DNA from: AG-12 sp027339635
GTDB taxonomy: Bacteria > Chloroflexota > Dormibacteria > Aeolococcales > Bog-877
Assembly (NCBI GenBank): GCA_027339635.1
Contig: DAHWNZ010000001.1
Coordinates: 29,222-93,221, forward strand
DNA: 64,000 nt
Direction: 5' to 3'
The notes beneath the pieces were generated by a model. It was not told the DNA's origin. It searched no databases and saw only the letters and a program-made list of their open reading frames with translations. Each line of letters opens with the position of its first letter. Position 1 is the first letter of the stretch. Shown piece by piece: positions 8,887 to 17,467 of the stretch. A program made the position numbers and the translations under genes.

Positions 8887-8989
8887 CCGCGCCCAACTTG
8901 GCTCAGGTTGCGCGGCCTGTTTCTCATTGCCGAGGCGCGATGCCTCTGCCCGAATGGCACGGATAGCCGATCAGAACAAGGAGGAGACG

Positions 8990-9370
8990 ATGAACACAAC
9001 AGGTCCCACCGTGGAGCAGGTCTTGGAGTCAATGCAGGCAGGCAGGCATGGGATCCGTTCCTGACGCCATAGACAAGGCCGCCAGAGTCGACCCGGCCAT
9101 GGTCTGGGAACAGGCTCACGGAAGCGCCTTTGCCATGCCCGCGGACGACGGGGCTCTGAGCCCGAGACCAGGACTTTGGTGTACCTGGCAGCGGCTCTGG
9201 CTTCTTCCAACCACGCATGCACCAAGGCGATGGCCAACAAGGCCAAGGTGCAGGGGATAGCAGATGAAAAGCTGCTGGAAGCCTTCCACATCGCTCGCTT
9301 CGCCCTGGCGACCCGGGTGGTCGGTAACGCAGAACCGCTCTTCGACATGCTCACCGCGCGACGGAGATGA
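8990..9370 (+). pseudogene. Carboxymuconolactone decarboxylase/AhpD-like gene broken by two frameshifts
   Basis: ATG 8990 follows a strong AAGGAGGAG, but the frame stops at 9064. The next frame carries on with DAIDKAARVDPAMVWEQAHG to about 9160. The original frame then resumes with VYLAAALASSNHACTKAMANK...FHIARFALATRVVG and stops at 9370. Joined, the three pieces give one protein of about 125 residues of the CMD/AhpD-like fold. The family helix around the Cys normally has ExxCxxH or a related motif; only one Cys is seen (NHAC). The first shift falls in a tandem CAGG run at about 9033-9046; removing one four-base unit restores the frame. The second needs one inserted base near 9166. Either decay or sequencing error is possible. 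Confidence 0.7.
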
Positions 9371-9393
9371 ATTCTTGCGCTGAACTGAGTGAC

Positions 9394-9416
9394 GAGGGGC
9401 AGTGTCGCGGCCCCTC
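9394..9416. terminator. Hairpin between convergent genes
   Basis: GAGGGGC (9394-9400) pairs with GCCCCTC (9410-9416) across a nine-base loop. It is followed by CTTCGCTC with no T-run. It lies in the 66 bases between the broken CMD-like gene and the convergent dehydrogenase gene, a usual place for a shared terminator. Confidence 0.5.
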
Positions 9417-9436
9417 TTCGCTCGGACGAAACAGGT

Positions 9437-10438
9437 CTAGTAGCCGGCTCGAAGATCCACTCGATTCAAGAGTTCGTGCCCCTCGCAGAACCGCCGCAGC
9501 TGATCGCCAAACAGCTCGCAGGTTCGGCGTGCGAAGTTGGGAGAGCTCCAGCTGATGTGGGGGGACAGAAATATTCCCGGAGTGGTCCAGAGTGGGGATG
9601 ATTTGGGCAGGGGCTCCTCGACGAAGGCGTCCAAGTATGCGGTGAGCGTGCCACCCCGCACCGCCGCGAGCAGCTCCGGTTCGTCGATCAGCCCACCTCT
9701 GGCGATGTTGATCAAGCATGCGTCCTGATTGAGGGCCGAGAGCACCTCTCGCGAGACGCCCCCTCTGGTCTCGTCGGTCAAGGGCGCCGCCAGCACCAAG
9801 GCGTCCGCTCCCAGGCAAGCTTCGGCCAGCCGGTCCGGAGAGCTGACCTCGAGAGCCAGGCCGGCCGCCCCCGTCTGCGGGTGGCGCCGAACCGCGGTGA
9901 CCTGGCAGCCGAATGGCTGGAGCCGGCGCGCCAGCTGCTGCCCTATGGCTCCGAAGCCGAGGATCACGACCTTGAGGTCGCCCAACTCCCGTAGCTGAAA
10001 GGACTTCCAACTCGAGTCACGCTGGGCCGCCCAGATCTCCGCAAGCCGTTTGCAGTGATGCAGGAGGCAGCCCACCACAAATTCAGCGATGGGGATCGCC
10101 ACGACCCCGGCCGAGTTGGTCAACACGATGTCCGGGCGGCCGGAGAGTGCATCCCCGAAACTGTCGACCCCAGCGCTGACGGAGTGGACCCAGCGGACCT
10201 CGGGATGCGCCACCAGGGCGTCTGCCAGGGGATTGCGGCGCACTCCGGCGAGGCGCCCTTCGAAGAGGCGCCAGATGCAATCGAATGGGCCGGGCACCTC
10301 CGCCTCCTGCCCCAGGGGCGCGGCGACCAGGTCGATATGTCCACCGCCGGCGCGAGCCAAGACCAGGTCCAGATCCGGCTCCGGTAGCCGCCCGACGATG
10401 AGGCAGCGCACGTGTTCCGGGGCGGCGGCGCTGTTCAA
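9437..10438 (-). CDS. D-isomer-specific 2-hydroxyacid dehydrogenase
   Basis: 333 residues. The nucleotide-binding domain has the dinucleotide fold VVILGFGAIGQQLARRL (about residues 152-168). The catalytic region has INIARGGLIDEPELLAAV with the family Arg, and the C-terminal SPHISWSSPNF carries the catalytic His. The family reduces 2-oxoacids or oxidises D-2-hydroxyacids with NAD(P)H. The substrate cannot be read from sequence. The start is TTG 10438 with GGGGAGG five bases upstream on this strand; an internal GTG nine codons in is less well placed. It is divergent from the sulfurtransferase gene and has no operon partner downstream. Confidence 0.9.
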   Translation of the reverse strand: MNSAAAPEHVRCLIVGRLPEPDLDLVLARAGGGHIDLVAAPLGQEAEVPGPFDCIWRLFEGRLAGVRRNPLADALVAHPEVRWVHSVSAGVDSFGDALSGRPDIVLTNSAGVVAIPIAEFVVGCLLHHCKRLAEIWAAQRDSSWKSFQLRELGDLKVVILGFGAIGQQLARRLQPFGCQVTAVRRHPQTGAAGLALEVSSPDRLAEACLGADALVLAAPLTDETRGGVSREVLSALNQDACLINIARGGLIDEPELLAAVRGGTLTAYLDAFVEEPLPKSSPLWTTPGIFLSPHISWSSPNFARRTCELFGDQLRRFCEGHELLNRVDLRAGY

Positions 10439-10762
10439 GGCCTCCCCTCGGACATCGCTTCTTTCCGAGACCCTGAAGACCTCACCCGGATGCTGGCGTG
10501 ACGGCCTGGACGGCCGGCGGCGCGCGCTGTGCAGGGGTGGCCGCAGGGCTCTGGGCAGGCTGACCCCGGGGGTGGCGCCGAGGTGAGATTGTGCCGCCCG
10601 CTCAGACCACCTCGGCCAAGACGTGCCCGGCCGTCACCGCACGGATCTGCCCGCCGGCTCTGCGCGTATCCCAATCCCACAGCGACCCTGGGCCTCCATA
10701 ATCTCGAGTTGGTTTCCATTCGTGTCAGGTCCTGCCTGGCCCACCTGCTGCATGATGTCGGA
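10439..10762. other. 324-base intergenic region between divergent genes
   Basis: It separates the divergent dehydrogenase and sulfurtransferase genes and must hold both promoters. A CATAAT at 10697-10702 resembles a -10 element for the rightward gene, but no -35 hexamer stands out 16-18 bases upstream. The minus-strand ribosome site of the dehydrogenase (GGGGAGG) is at its left edge. The frame of the sulfurtransferase is open throughout, so an N-terminal extension of up to 78 residues is formally possible, but it is Arg/Pro-rich and non-family-like. Confidence 0.4.
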
Positions 10763-11596
10763 ATGGACAGCATGCCAACCCCCACGGTGGCGCCCAGCTG
10801 GCTACTGGCTCATCTTGCCAGGCAGGATCTTAGGATCCTCGATGTGCGTTGGGCCCTGCAATCCGGGTCGCAGCGCGCCGCCTACGACGCGGGACACATC
10901 CCGGGATCAGTCTTCGTGGATCTGGACTCGGATCTCGCCGGACCTCCTGGGGCCATGGGCCGCCACCCGCTCCCGTCACTCGAGAGGTTCTGTGAAGCGA
11001 TGCGGGCAGCCGGGGTGAGCTCCGACTCCTCTGTCGTGATCTATGACGAGGTGACCGGCGCGGCGGCCAGAGCGTGGTGGCTGCTGAAGTCGTGCGGCCA
11101 CGACCGGGTCGCGGTCCTCGACGGAGGGCTGTCCGCGTATCTGGAGGCCGGTGGTGAACTCACCGATGAGCCAACCACGGTGGTCCCGGGCACCCTTTCG
11201 GCGTCCCAGTTCGGCCACACGATCCCCGCGGATCTGATCAGGGCCCGCCAGGATCAGGGGCACCTGGTGCTCGACGCCAGAGCCCGGGACCGCTACCGCG
11301 GGGCTCCCAACCCCCTGGATCCCCGACCGGGGCACCTGCCGGGCGCCAAGAGCCTTCCGTGGACCGACCTGTACCGGGCCGGAGTCCTACTGGAACGCGA
11401 GGAGATCCGGCGGCGCCTGCAAGAGGTGGGGCACGACAAAGAGCAGCCAGTGGTTGCCTACTGTGGCTCCGGGGTCACGGCCTGCGCCCTGCTGCTGGGA
11501 CTGGCCGCCGCCGGCCTTGACCAGCTCTACCTCTATCCGGGGAGCTGGAGTGAGTGGGCGGCAGACCCGTCCCGCCCGGTCACGACCCAGGACTGA
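10763..11596 (+). CDS. Sulfurtransferase with two rhodanese domains
   Basis: 277 residues from ATG 10763; a second ATG three codons later is equally possible. It has two tandem rhodanese modules, the usual thiosulfate/3-mercaptopyruvate sulfurtransferase layout and length. The N-terminal inactive one has YDAGHIPGSVFVDLD and VVIYDEVTGAAARAWW. The C-terminal active one has GHLPGAKSLPW and the catalytic loop AYCGSGVTACALL with its cysteine at about residue 232. The CGSGVTA loop is typical of the 3-mercaptopyruvate branch. The enzyme moves sulfane sulfur from a donor to cyanide or thiol acceptors. It converges on the SDR gene 20 bases away. Confidence 0.92.
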   Translation: MDSMPTPTVAPSWLLAHLARQDLRILDVRWALQSGSQRAAYDAGHIPGSVFVDLDSDLAGPPGAMGRHPLPSLERFCEAMRAAGVSSDSSVVIYDEVTGAAARAWWLLKSCGHDRVAVLDGGLSAYLEAGGELTDEPTTVVPGTLSASQFGHTIPADLIRARQDQGHLVLDARARDRYRGAPNPLDPRPGHLPGAKSLPWTDLYRAGVLLEREEIRRRLQEVGHDKEQPVVAYCGSGVTACALLLGLAAAGLDQLYLYPGSWSEWAADPSRPVTTQD

Positions 11597-11616
11597 GAGC
11601 CGGCCCGCAGGGGCGC

Positions 11617-12360
11617 TCAGGAGCGCCGAACGACCTTGGTGCTGCTGGCCTGCATGAGTGGGCGCAGCACGATCTGGTCCAGGTTGACGTGGGGTGGACG
11701 GGTGATGGCGAATGCCACCACATCGGCCACGTCCTCGGGAGTCAGCGGCTGGAGCCCGGAGTAGACCCCCGCCGCCCGCTCGGCGTCCCCGTCGAAGCGA
11801 TTGAGTGAAAAGTCGGTCTCCACCATGCCGGGGCACACCTCGGTCACCCGGATCGGCCTTCCAGCCAACTCGAGGCGCAGCGTCTGGGTGATGGCATGCA
11901 CCGCATGCTTGGCGGAGGTGTACCCAGCACCACCCTCGTACACCTCTATGGCGGCCGTGGACGACAAGTTGACGACGTGTCCCATTCGCGACCTCTCCAG
12001 GGCAGGCAGCAGCTGCCTGGTCATGGCCACCAGACCTAACACGTTGACCTCCCACATCCAGCGCCATTTCGCAGGGTCAGCAGCCGACACCGGGTCCAGC
12101 CCCCGGGCACCGCCGGCGTTGTTGACCAAGACCCGGACCTCATCCAGGCCGTCGCAGAATGCCCGTACGCTCTCGGGTTCGCTGACGTCCAGCAGACGAG
12201 CCTCACCGTCGATCTGGCGGGCGAGAGCCTGCATCAGATCCAGCCGGCGCGCTCCGAGCAGAACCCGGTACCCCTCCTGACTCAGGCGGCGAGCCGTGGC
12301 CGCGCCAATGCCGGCCGACGCACCGGTCACCACCGCCAAGGGCCGGGTGTCAGAGGTCAT
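11617..12360 (-). CDS. Short-chain dehydrogenase/reductase (SDR)
   Basis: 247 residues from ATG 12360 (an upstream in-frame extension of 50 residues is open but non-family-like). Classical SDR motifs are all visible: TGASAGIG at about residues 12-19, NNAG in the middle, a catalytic Ser in VVNLSST, and YTSAKHA with the Tyr/Lys pair. The CPGMVETDFS loop follows. These NAD(P)-dependent enzymes act on alcohols and ketones, and YdfG-like members use serine or 3-hydroxyacids. The exact substrate is not visible. It is 68 bases downstream of the YyaL-like gene on the same strand and may be co-transcribed. Confidence 0.92.
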   Translation of the reverse strand: MTSDTRPLAVVTGASAGIGAATARRLSQEGYRVLLGARRLDLMQALARQIDGEARLLDVSEPESVRAFCDGLDEVRVLVNNAGGARGLDPVSAADPAKWRWMWEVNVLGLVAMTRQLLPALERSRMGHVVNLSSTAAIEVYEGGAGYTSAKHAVHAITQTLRLELAGRPIRVTEVCPGMVETDFSLNRFDGDAERAAGVYSGLQPLTPEDVADVVAFAITRPPHVNLDQIVLRPLMQASSTKVVRRS

Positions 12361-12428
12361 GCCCCCAATCCTCTCATCCTCGCCCACAGGAGCGGCGGGA
12401 GTCGTTCGCGAGGCGGTCGACTGCGCCC

Positions 12429-14492
12429 TCAGGCAGCTCCATGCCCGTCGAGCAACCGCACCATCTCCTGGACATCCGCAGTCGGGCGCAGGCAGGCAAA
12501 GTCGCGGCATACGAAAGCCGTTGCGCGTCCGGCCAGAGTGTCCCGGCCGCGCAGCAGGGGGGGCCCAGCGAAGTCGTCGCGGTTGGCTTCGGCCACCCGC
12601 CCCGACGCGATGACCAGATCGGGTCGATGGCGCTGGCGGGCAGACCTCACAAGCTCATCCCCTGCGGAGCCCTCGGCCGTCACTACCGCCAGCTCAAGCG
12701 GCCCGCCGTCCAGGATCCGGGCACACATGAGCGCGCCGGCCATCCCCTCAGGCATGGCTTCCGACCTGCCGCGCATGGCTGAGAGGGCGGAGGCGGCCCG
12801 CTCCAGCCACATGGATTCGAGGGTCAACCCGTGAAGGCGCAGGCAGACCTCGACCATGAGGGAGTTGCCCGAGCGCTGGGCTCCGTCCTCCACTGTGAGA
12901 GGGCGGATCCCGAAAAGCTGACTGGCGCCGCCGGCGGTGTCGTACCAAAGAGCGTTGCGCGAGTCCCACAATTCGGCGTCGGCCTGGCGGGCCAGAGCCA
13001 GGGACCACGCGAACCACCCGGCCTGTGCCGTCGCCTCGTGCAGCCACAGCCCCGCCAGTGCGCACTGGGCGAGGTCCTCCAGTGACGCTGTCAGCCGCCC
13101 TGAATCAAGGTCCAGCAGGTGTGGCAACCCGTGACTTCGCTCCTGGGCCCTCCTCAGCAGCGCCCCGAGGCGTTTGGCGGGGTCGAGATACCTACCCTGC
13201 CCGGTCACGATGGCCAGCTCGGACAGAGCCGCGACCATGGAGGCGTTCCAGGCCACGATCACCTTGTCATCTCTGACCGGCTGGGGGCGGCGGCGCCGAA
13301 CGGCCAGAAGCTGCCGACGGATCCGGTCGTCCCTGGACGGGTCAAGCCCGGAGGGGGCCGGCCCATCCCGCCAGCGCTGCCCACCTTGGAGGACGAAGCG
13401 ACCATCCACGATCGCCGAAGGATCAACCTTCACCACCTGTTCCAATGCCGCGACATCGTCGGGCGCCACCGCCGCACGGAGCTCATGCTCCTCCCAGAGG
13501 TAGGTCGCTCCCTCGACTCCTTCCGTGTCGGCATCCAAGCTGGCGGCAAACGCCCCGGTCGGCAGTTGCATGCGCTGGAGCGCAAAGTCGGCGGTTCGCA
13601 GAGCGGTCAGGAGCGCTTCGGGCTGGCCTTGAAGCTGGTACAGGTGCAGGTAGCAGGAGATCAGCTGAGCTTGGTCGTAGAGCATCTTCTCGAAGTGGGG
13701 CACCGCCCACCTGGCGTCCGTGGCGTAGCGGTGGAACCCGAACTCTAGCTGGTCCTGGATCCCACCGACCGCCATCGACTCCAGGGTGAAGGCGACCGCC
13801 TCCAGCGCGGGGGCATCCCGATCCAGGGCCGCGCGGCAGAGAAGGAATTCCAGCAGCGGCGCCTGGGGGAACTTCGGCGCCCGGCCAAAGCCGCCGTGGC
13901 TCCGGTCGGCGCCGGCCACCAGCCGCTTCGCGATCTCACCCAGGGCGACTTCATCCAGCTGGTCGGCCCGAGGACCGTCCAAAGAGACCTGTCGCTCCAG
14001 ATGTCGGGTGACCGCCCCGGCCAGGTGAGCGGCCTCCTCGCGCCTGGCCCGGTAGGTCTCGGCCACCGCCGCAAGGACCCGCGGGAATCCGGGAAGCCCC
14101 TGGCGGTCCTGGGGTGGAAAGTAGGTGCCCGCAAAGAAAGGCCGCCCGTCGGGGAGAAGGAACAAAGTCATAGGCCACCCGCCCGAACCGGTCAGAGCCT
14201 GGAGCGCCGCCATGTAGACCCGATCCACATCGGGACGCTCCTCGCGGTCCACCTTGACCGACACGAAAAGCCTGTTCTGGAGGGACGCGATCTCCGGGTT
14301 CTCGAAGCACTCGTGGGCCATCACGTGGCACCAGTGGCAGGATGAGTACCCCACGCTCAGAAGAACCGGCCGGTCGTCAGCCCGTGCGGTGGCGAATGCC
14401 TCCTCACCCCACGGGTACCAATCAACGGGATTGGATCGGTGCTGGAGCAGATAGAGACTCTTCTCAAGGGAGAGGCGGTTCACGCTCACCAC
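12429..14492 (-). CDS. YyaL/SSP411-like thioredoxin-domain protein (DUF255)
   Basis: 687 residues. The N-terminal thioredoxin-like DUF255 domain has the hallmark NPVDWYPWGEEAF and the WCHVMAHE region with SSCHWCHVM (CxxC-type pair, about residues 51-54), then GGWPMTLFLLPDGRPF. The rest is a long alpha/alpha-barrel-like region with N-acylglucosamine-epimerase character (HFEKMLYDQAQLI). The family is widespread and poorly characterised; a redox or carbohydrate-related function is suspected. The start is GTG 14492, with a second GTG three codons later. AAGG just upstream gives weak support. It is divergent from the acyltransferase operon with only 53 bases between. Confidence 0.92.
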   Translation of the reverse strand: MVSVNRLSLEKSLYLLQHRSNPVDWYPWGEEAFATARADDRPVLLSVGYSSCHWCHVMAHECFENPEIASLQNRLFVSVKVDREERPDVDRVYMAALQALTGSGGWPMTLFLLPDGRPFFAGTYFPPQDRQGLPGFPRVLAAVAETYRARREEAAHLAGAVTRHLERQVSLDGPRADQLDEVALGEIAKRLVAGADRSHGGFGRAPKFPQAPLLEFLLCRAALDRDAPALEAVAFTLESMAVGGIQDQLEFGFHRYATDARWAVPHFEKMLYDQAQLISCYLHLYQLQGQPEALLTALRTADFALQRMQLPTGAFAASLDADTEGVEGATYLWEEHELRAAVAPDDVAALEQVVKVDPSAIVDGRFVLQGGQRWRDGPAPSGLDPSRDDRIRRQLLAVRRRRPQPVRDDKVIVAWNASMVAALSELAIVTGQGRYLDPAKRLGALLRRAQERSHGLPHLLDLDSGRLTASLEDLAQCALAGLWLHEATAQAGWFAWSLALARQADAELWDSRNALWYDTAGGASQLFGIRPLTVEDGAQRSGNSLMVEVCLRLHGLTLESMWLERAASALSAMRGRSEAMPEGMAGALMCARILDGGPLELAVVTAEGSAGDELVRSARQRHRPDLVIASGRVAEANRDDFAGPPLLRGRDTLAGRATAFVCRDFACLRPTADVQEMVRLLDGHGAA

Positions 14493-14545
14493 CTTAGTCG
14501 AGGCTGGCCGGGCCGCTGGGTTGAACGGCCTGAGACAATCGCGCG

Positions 14546-15433
14546 GTGGGTGACTCCGACGCCTCTCAGCCTAATCCGATCATGAAGATCGGCCTGACGG
14601 CAACGGCGCTTCTCCTGCACCGCCTGGGTGGCAGCCGGTACCTAATCTCCGACCGGCTCGCCGACGCCGCCTTTGCGATTTTGCCGGGCCGCCGCCGGGC
14701 CGCGATGGACAACTACGCCGTGGTGTTCCCCAATCTCACCCGGCGCCAGCTGCGGCGCCTGGCCCACAGGAGCTTTCGGGAGTACGGCCGCACCAGCATC
14801 GATTTCATCTACATCTGCCGGCTCCCGCGTGGCCAGGTGATGCGGACCTTTCACGGGTACGGCACGGAGAGAGTTCTGCGGCTCCGGGCGGAGGGAAAGC
14901 CGGGCATTCTTGTGCTGATGCACCTCGGAGCCTGGGACGCGGGGGGAGCCTTTGCCTCAGCCATGGGACTGCCGCTGACAGCGGTCATGGACGACGCTGG
15001 CAATCGCACCCTTCGTGAACTGGTGATCTGGGCCCGGGCAGAGATCGGGCTCCGCGCCGTGGTCGCTTCCCAGGCGGCCAGGCCGATCCTGACGGCCCTC
15101 AAGCGCGGGGAGTGGATCGCTCTTCTGGCCGACATTCCAGGGGCCACGCCATCGGTTGAGGTCGAGTTCCTCGGCCATGCCGTCGACTTCTCCACCGCCC
15201 CGGCGGTGCTGGCGGCGAGGACGGGTGCGCCCATGGTCGCGGTGGTGGCAGTGCGCTCTCCGTCGGGGGGATACCTGGTCGAGGTGCATCCCCCCGTGCA
15301 CGTCGCGCCCGACATTGAACCCGGGGAGGCGCTGCGGCCGATCCTTGAGGTTTTCGAGCGGGCCGTGAGGCGCTGGCCGGAGCAGTGGTACCCCTTCGAT
15401 CGAGGACGCCTCCGTGACCGCGCCCGGTGCTGA
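14546..15433 (+). CDS. LpxL/HtrB-family lipid acyltransferase (PIM acyltransferase-like)
   Basis: 295 residues from GTG 14546. The lysophospholipid/lipid-A acyltransferase fold is recognisable: an N-terminal region RAAMDNYAVVFPNLT, then LVLMHLGAWDAGG (family HxxxxD/E block; here H and D are spaced HLGAWD), then ALLADIPG and the FSTAPAVLAARTGAPM motif. In a cell without visible LPS genes and directly before a GT4 glycosyltransferase, the closest known context is PatA-PimA of phosphatidylinositol mannoside synthesis. That lipid assignment is inference. It is predicted to be a cytoplasmic-face membrane enzyme. Its end overlaps the next gene by 20 bases, so translation is coupled. Confidence 0.85.
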   Translation: MGDSDASQPNPIMKIGLTATALLLHRLGGSRYLISDRLADAAFAILPGRRRAAMDNYAVVFPNLTRRQLRRLAHRSFREYGRTSIDFIYICRLPRGQVMRTFHGYGTERVLRLRAEGKPGILVLMHLGAWDAGGAFASAMGLPLTAVMDDAGNRTLRELVIWARAEIGLRAVVASQAARPILTALKRGEWIALLADIPGATPSVEVEFLGHAVDFSTAPAVLAARTGAPMVAVVAVRSPSGGYLVEVHPPVHVAPDIEPGEALRPILEVFERAVRRWPEQWYPFDRGRLRDRARC

Positions 15434-16595
15434 GGCGGGGGACGAAGGCCTCCAGCTGGCGTGGCTCGGGCACGCGGCCGGGCGCCGGACTGACGGGCTC
15501 ACGTCTTACTCAGAACAGGTGACTGTGGGACTGGAGCGAAGGGGTGTCCGAGTTTACTTCCATCACGCCGGCAACGAGGGGAAGGAGGTTCCCGGGAATC
15601 CGGCCGAGGTGATTGCCTGGCCGACCCTCAACTTCAAGACCGTGACCCTACCGCGACCCGGCTTCCGCCACCGGATGGGCCAATGGCTCGAAGATCACCG
15701 ACCTGACATAGTCCACTGCTCTGTGAGCTTCACCCTGGCCGATGGCTGGGTCGGCACCCGGGGGTTGGGACTGGGGAGCGGGACGGTGGCGACCTTCCAC
15801 CTTCCCTTCGGCAGCTCGGGCACGGGCAGGGCCGCGGTCATGCGAGAGCTGCACCGATTCTGGGCCCGACGCTTGCGCTCCTACGAGCGCGTGATCGTCT
15901 TCAGCCAGGAGCACCTGGAACGCCTGAGCAGGGTGGGCTTCTCCGAGGAGCGCCTGCGGGTTGTGCCCAACGCGGTCGACGTCACCCAGTTCAGTCCCGG
16001 ACCCTCGCGCTTGCGCGCCGGAACGCTGCAGAGCGCGGACCTGGTGATAGGGTACGCGGGCCGGCTGGACCCGGAGAAGGGGATACGCCAGCTGCTCAGG
16101 GCCTTCCGGATGGCCGACCCTGGGCCCGGTGCCCGACTGCTGCTTGCCGGCGATGGCGTGCTTCGGCCGATGGTCCAACGGGCCGCCGCAATGGATCCGC
16201 GAGTCGTGTATCTGGGGCAGGTCGTGGGGGTCCAGGCGCGGACTGACTTCTGGAGATCGGTCGACGTCTTCTGTCTGCCCTCCAGCGCAGAAGGCCTCTC
16301 GATCTCCATGCTGGAGGCGATGGCAACAGGGTGTGCCGTGGCCGTGACCAGGGCGGGCGGGCTCCAGGCGCTCGGGGGCTGCGGCCTAGAGCTGGATGAA
16401 CACCGTCTGACCGAGTCTCTGGCCGAGAGGATGAGGCAGATGTCGGCAGACCGCGAGGACCTCAGCAGGCTGGGAGCGCTCTGCCGCGCAGAGGCGATCC
16501 GTCATCATTCCCTGGAGGCGATGTTGGACCACCTCCTGGACATCTATGCGGAGATCAAGCCCAACCAGGTGAGTCGGACCAGGCCAAAGCCGTGA
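15414..16595 (+). CDS. GT4 family glycosyltransferase (PimA-like context)
   Basis: 393 residues from GTG 15414. It has two Rossmann-like domains of the GT-B fold. The N-terminal domain shows RRTDGLTSYSEQV. The C-terminal nucleotide-sugar domain has VPNAVDVTQFSPG, GYAGRLDPEKGIRQLL, LLLAGDG and the EX7E block SSAEGLSISMLEAMATG. GT4 enzymes transfer sugars with retention from GDP- or UDP-donors. With the upstream lipid acyltransferase a membrane glycolipid product is likely. It overlaps its neighbours on both sides (20 bases upstream, 4 bases downstream). Confidence 0.9.
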   Translation: MTAPGAEAGDEGLQLAWLGHAAGRRTDGLTSYSEQVTVGLERRGVRVYFHHAGNEGKEVPGNPAEVIAWPTLNFKTVTLPRPGFRHRMGQWLEDHRPDIVHCSVSFTLADGWVGTRGLGLGSGTVATFHLPFGSSGTGRAAVMRELHRFWARRLRSYERVIVFSQEHLERLSRVGFSEERLRVVPNAVDVTQFSPGPSRLRAGTLQSADLVIGYAGRLDPEKGIRQLLRAFRMADPGPGARLLLAGDGVLRPMVQRAAAMDPRVVYLGQVVGVQARTDFWRSVDVFCLPSSAEGLSISMLEAMATGCAVAVTRAGGLQALGGCGLELDEHRLTESLAERMRQMSADREDLSRLGALCRAEAIRHHSLEAMLDHLLDIYAEIKPNQVSRTRPKP

Positions 16596-17467
16596 GCGGA
16601 AACGTCCGGACCGCCCTGGTTGTGGACAGCGGCGCGTGCCTTGCCCCACAAATCGCCGGGGCGCCGTTTGTCGAGGTGGTCCCGATGTGGATCGAGCTCG
16701 ATGGCACAAGTTTGCGGGACGGCCTGGACATCACCAGTGAAGCGCTCTACCGCAGGCTCGGTGGGGAGGGCCCCCTGCCGAGCAGCAGTTCCCCCGCTCC
16801 CGGAGACTACCTGCAGGCATTCAAGAACGCGTCCGCTGAGGCCATCGTCTGCCTAACCATCCCGGGCCGATTCTCGACCATGATCAAGTCCGCCAGAATC
16901 GCGGCCGACATGCTGCGCGCCGAAGACCCGAAGCGGTCGGTCGAAATTGTCGACACGGGCACCGCCGCCGGGGGCTTCACCCTGGTCGCGGAGGCGGCGG
17001 TCCGCGCCTGCGAGGCCGGGCTGGGCATGGCTGCCGTCGCCGCGTACGCCCGCCAGGTGGCCACCACGGCCCGGGTCATCGCCGCCCTCGACACCACGCG
17101 GTTCCTGGTGCGAAGCGGCCGAATCCCAGCGCTGGCCGGTTTGGGAAGCGACCTGCTGCACGTGAGGCCGGTGTTCTCCTTCGCGGGTGGCGACGTGCAT
17201 CGTTTGGCTCTGGTGCGAGGCACCAAGAGGGCGCTGCGCACGGTGGCGGAGCAGTTGCGGGAGCAGATCCCTGGCAATACCGAGGTGAGATTGGCGGTCT
17301 TCTGCGGCGACGCGCCGGACGCAGTCCCCATCCTCACCCAGAACCTCTCGGACAGGTTCGGCGCACAACCGATCGAGCGACTCAACCTCACCCCCGTGAT
17401 AGCACTGCACACCGGGCCAGGGCTGGTGGGGGCGGCTGGGGTCGCGGACCTCCCTCTGCCCTCGTGA
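16592..17467 (+). CDS. DegV family fatty-acid-binding protein
   Basis: 291 residues from GTG 16592, overlapping the previous stop as GTGA. The DegV pattern is clear: ALVVDSGACL at the start, SSSSPAPGDYLQAF for fatty-acid headgroup contact, LTIPGRFSTMIKSARIA, and DTGTAAGGFTLVAEAA. The central FLVRSGRIPALAGLGSDLLHVRPVF follows (shown in part as FLVRSGRIPAL). Family members (FakB in firmicutes) hold a fatty acid for phosphorylation by FakA kinase. No kinase partner is visible here, but the next gene, plsY, is the acyl-phosphate-using step, so a link to phospholipid synthesis is sensible. Confidence 0.9.
   Translation: MSGNVRTALVVDSGACLAPQIAGAPFVEVVPMWIELDGTSLRDGLDITSEALYRRLGGEGPLPSSSSPAPGDYLQAFKNASAEAIVCLTIPGRFSTMIKSARIAADMLRAEDPKRSVEIVDTGTAAGGFTLVAEAAVRACEAGLGMAAVAAYARQVATTARVIAALDTTRFLVRSGRIPALAGLGSDLLHVRPVFSFAGGDVHRLALVRGTKRALRTVAEQLREQIPGNTEVRLAVFCGDAPDAVPILTQNLSDRFGAQPIERLNLTPVIALHTGPGLVGAAGVADLPLPS

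Noticed and set aside
10529..10762. Long N-terminal extension of the sulfurtransferase
   Set aside because: Arg/Pro-rich and unlike any rhodanese N-terminus; ATG 10763 gives the normal family length.
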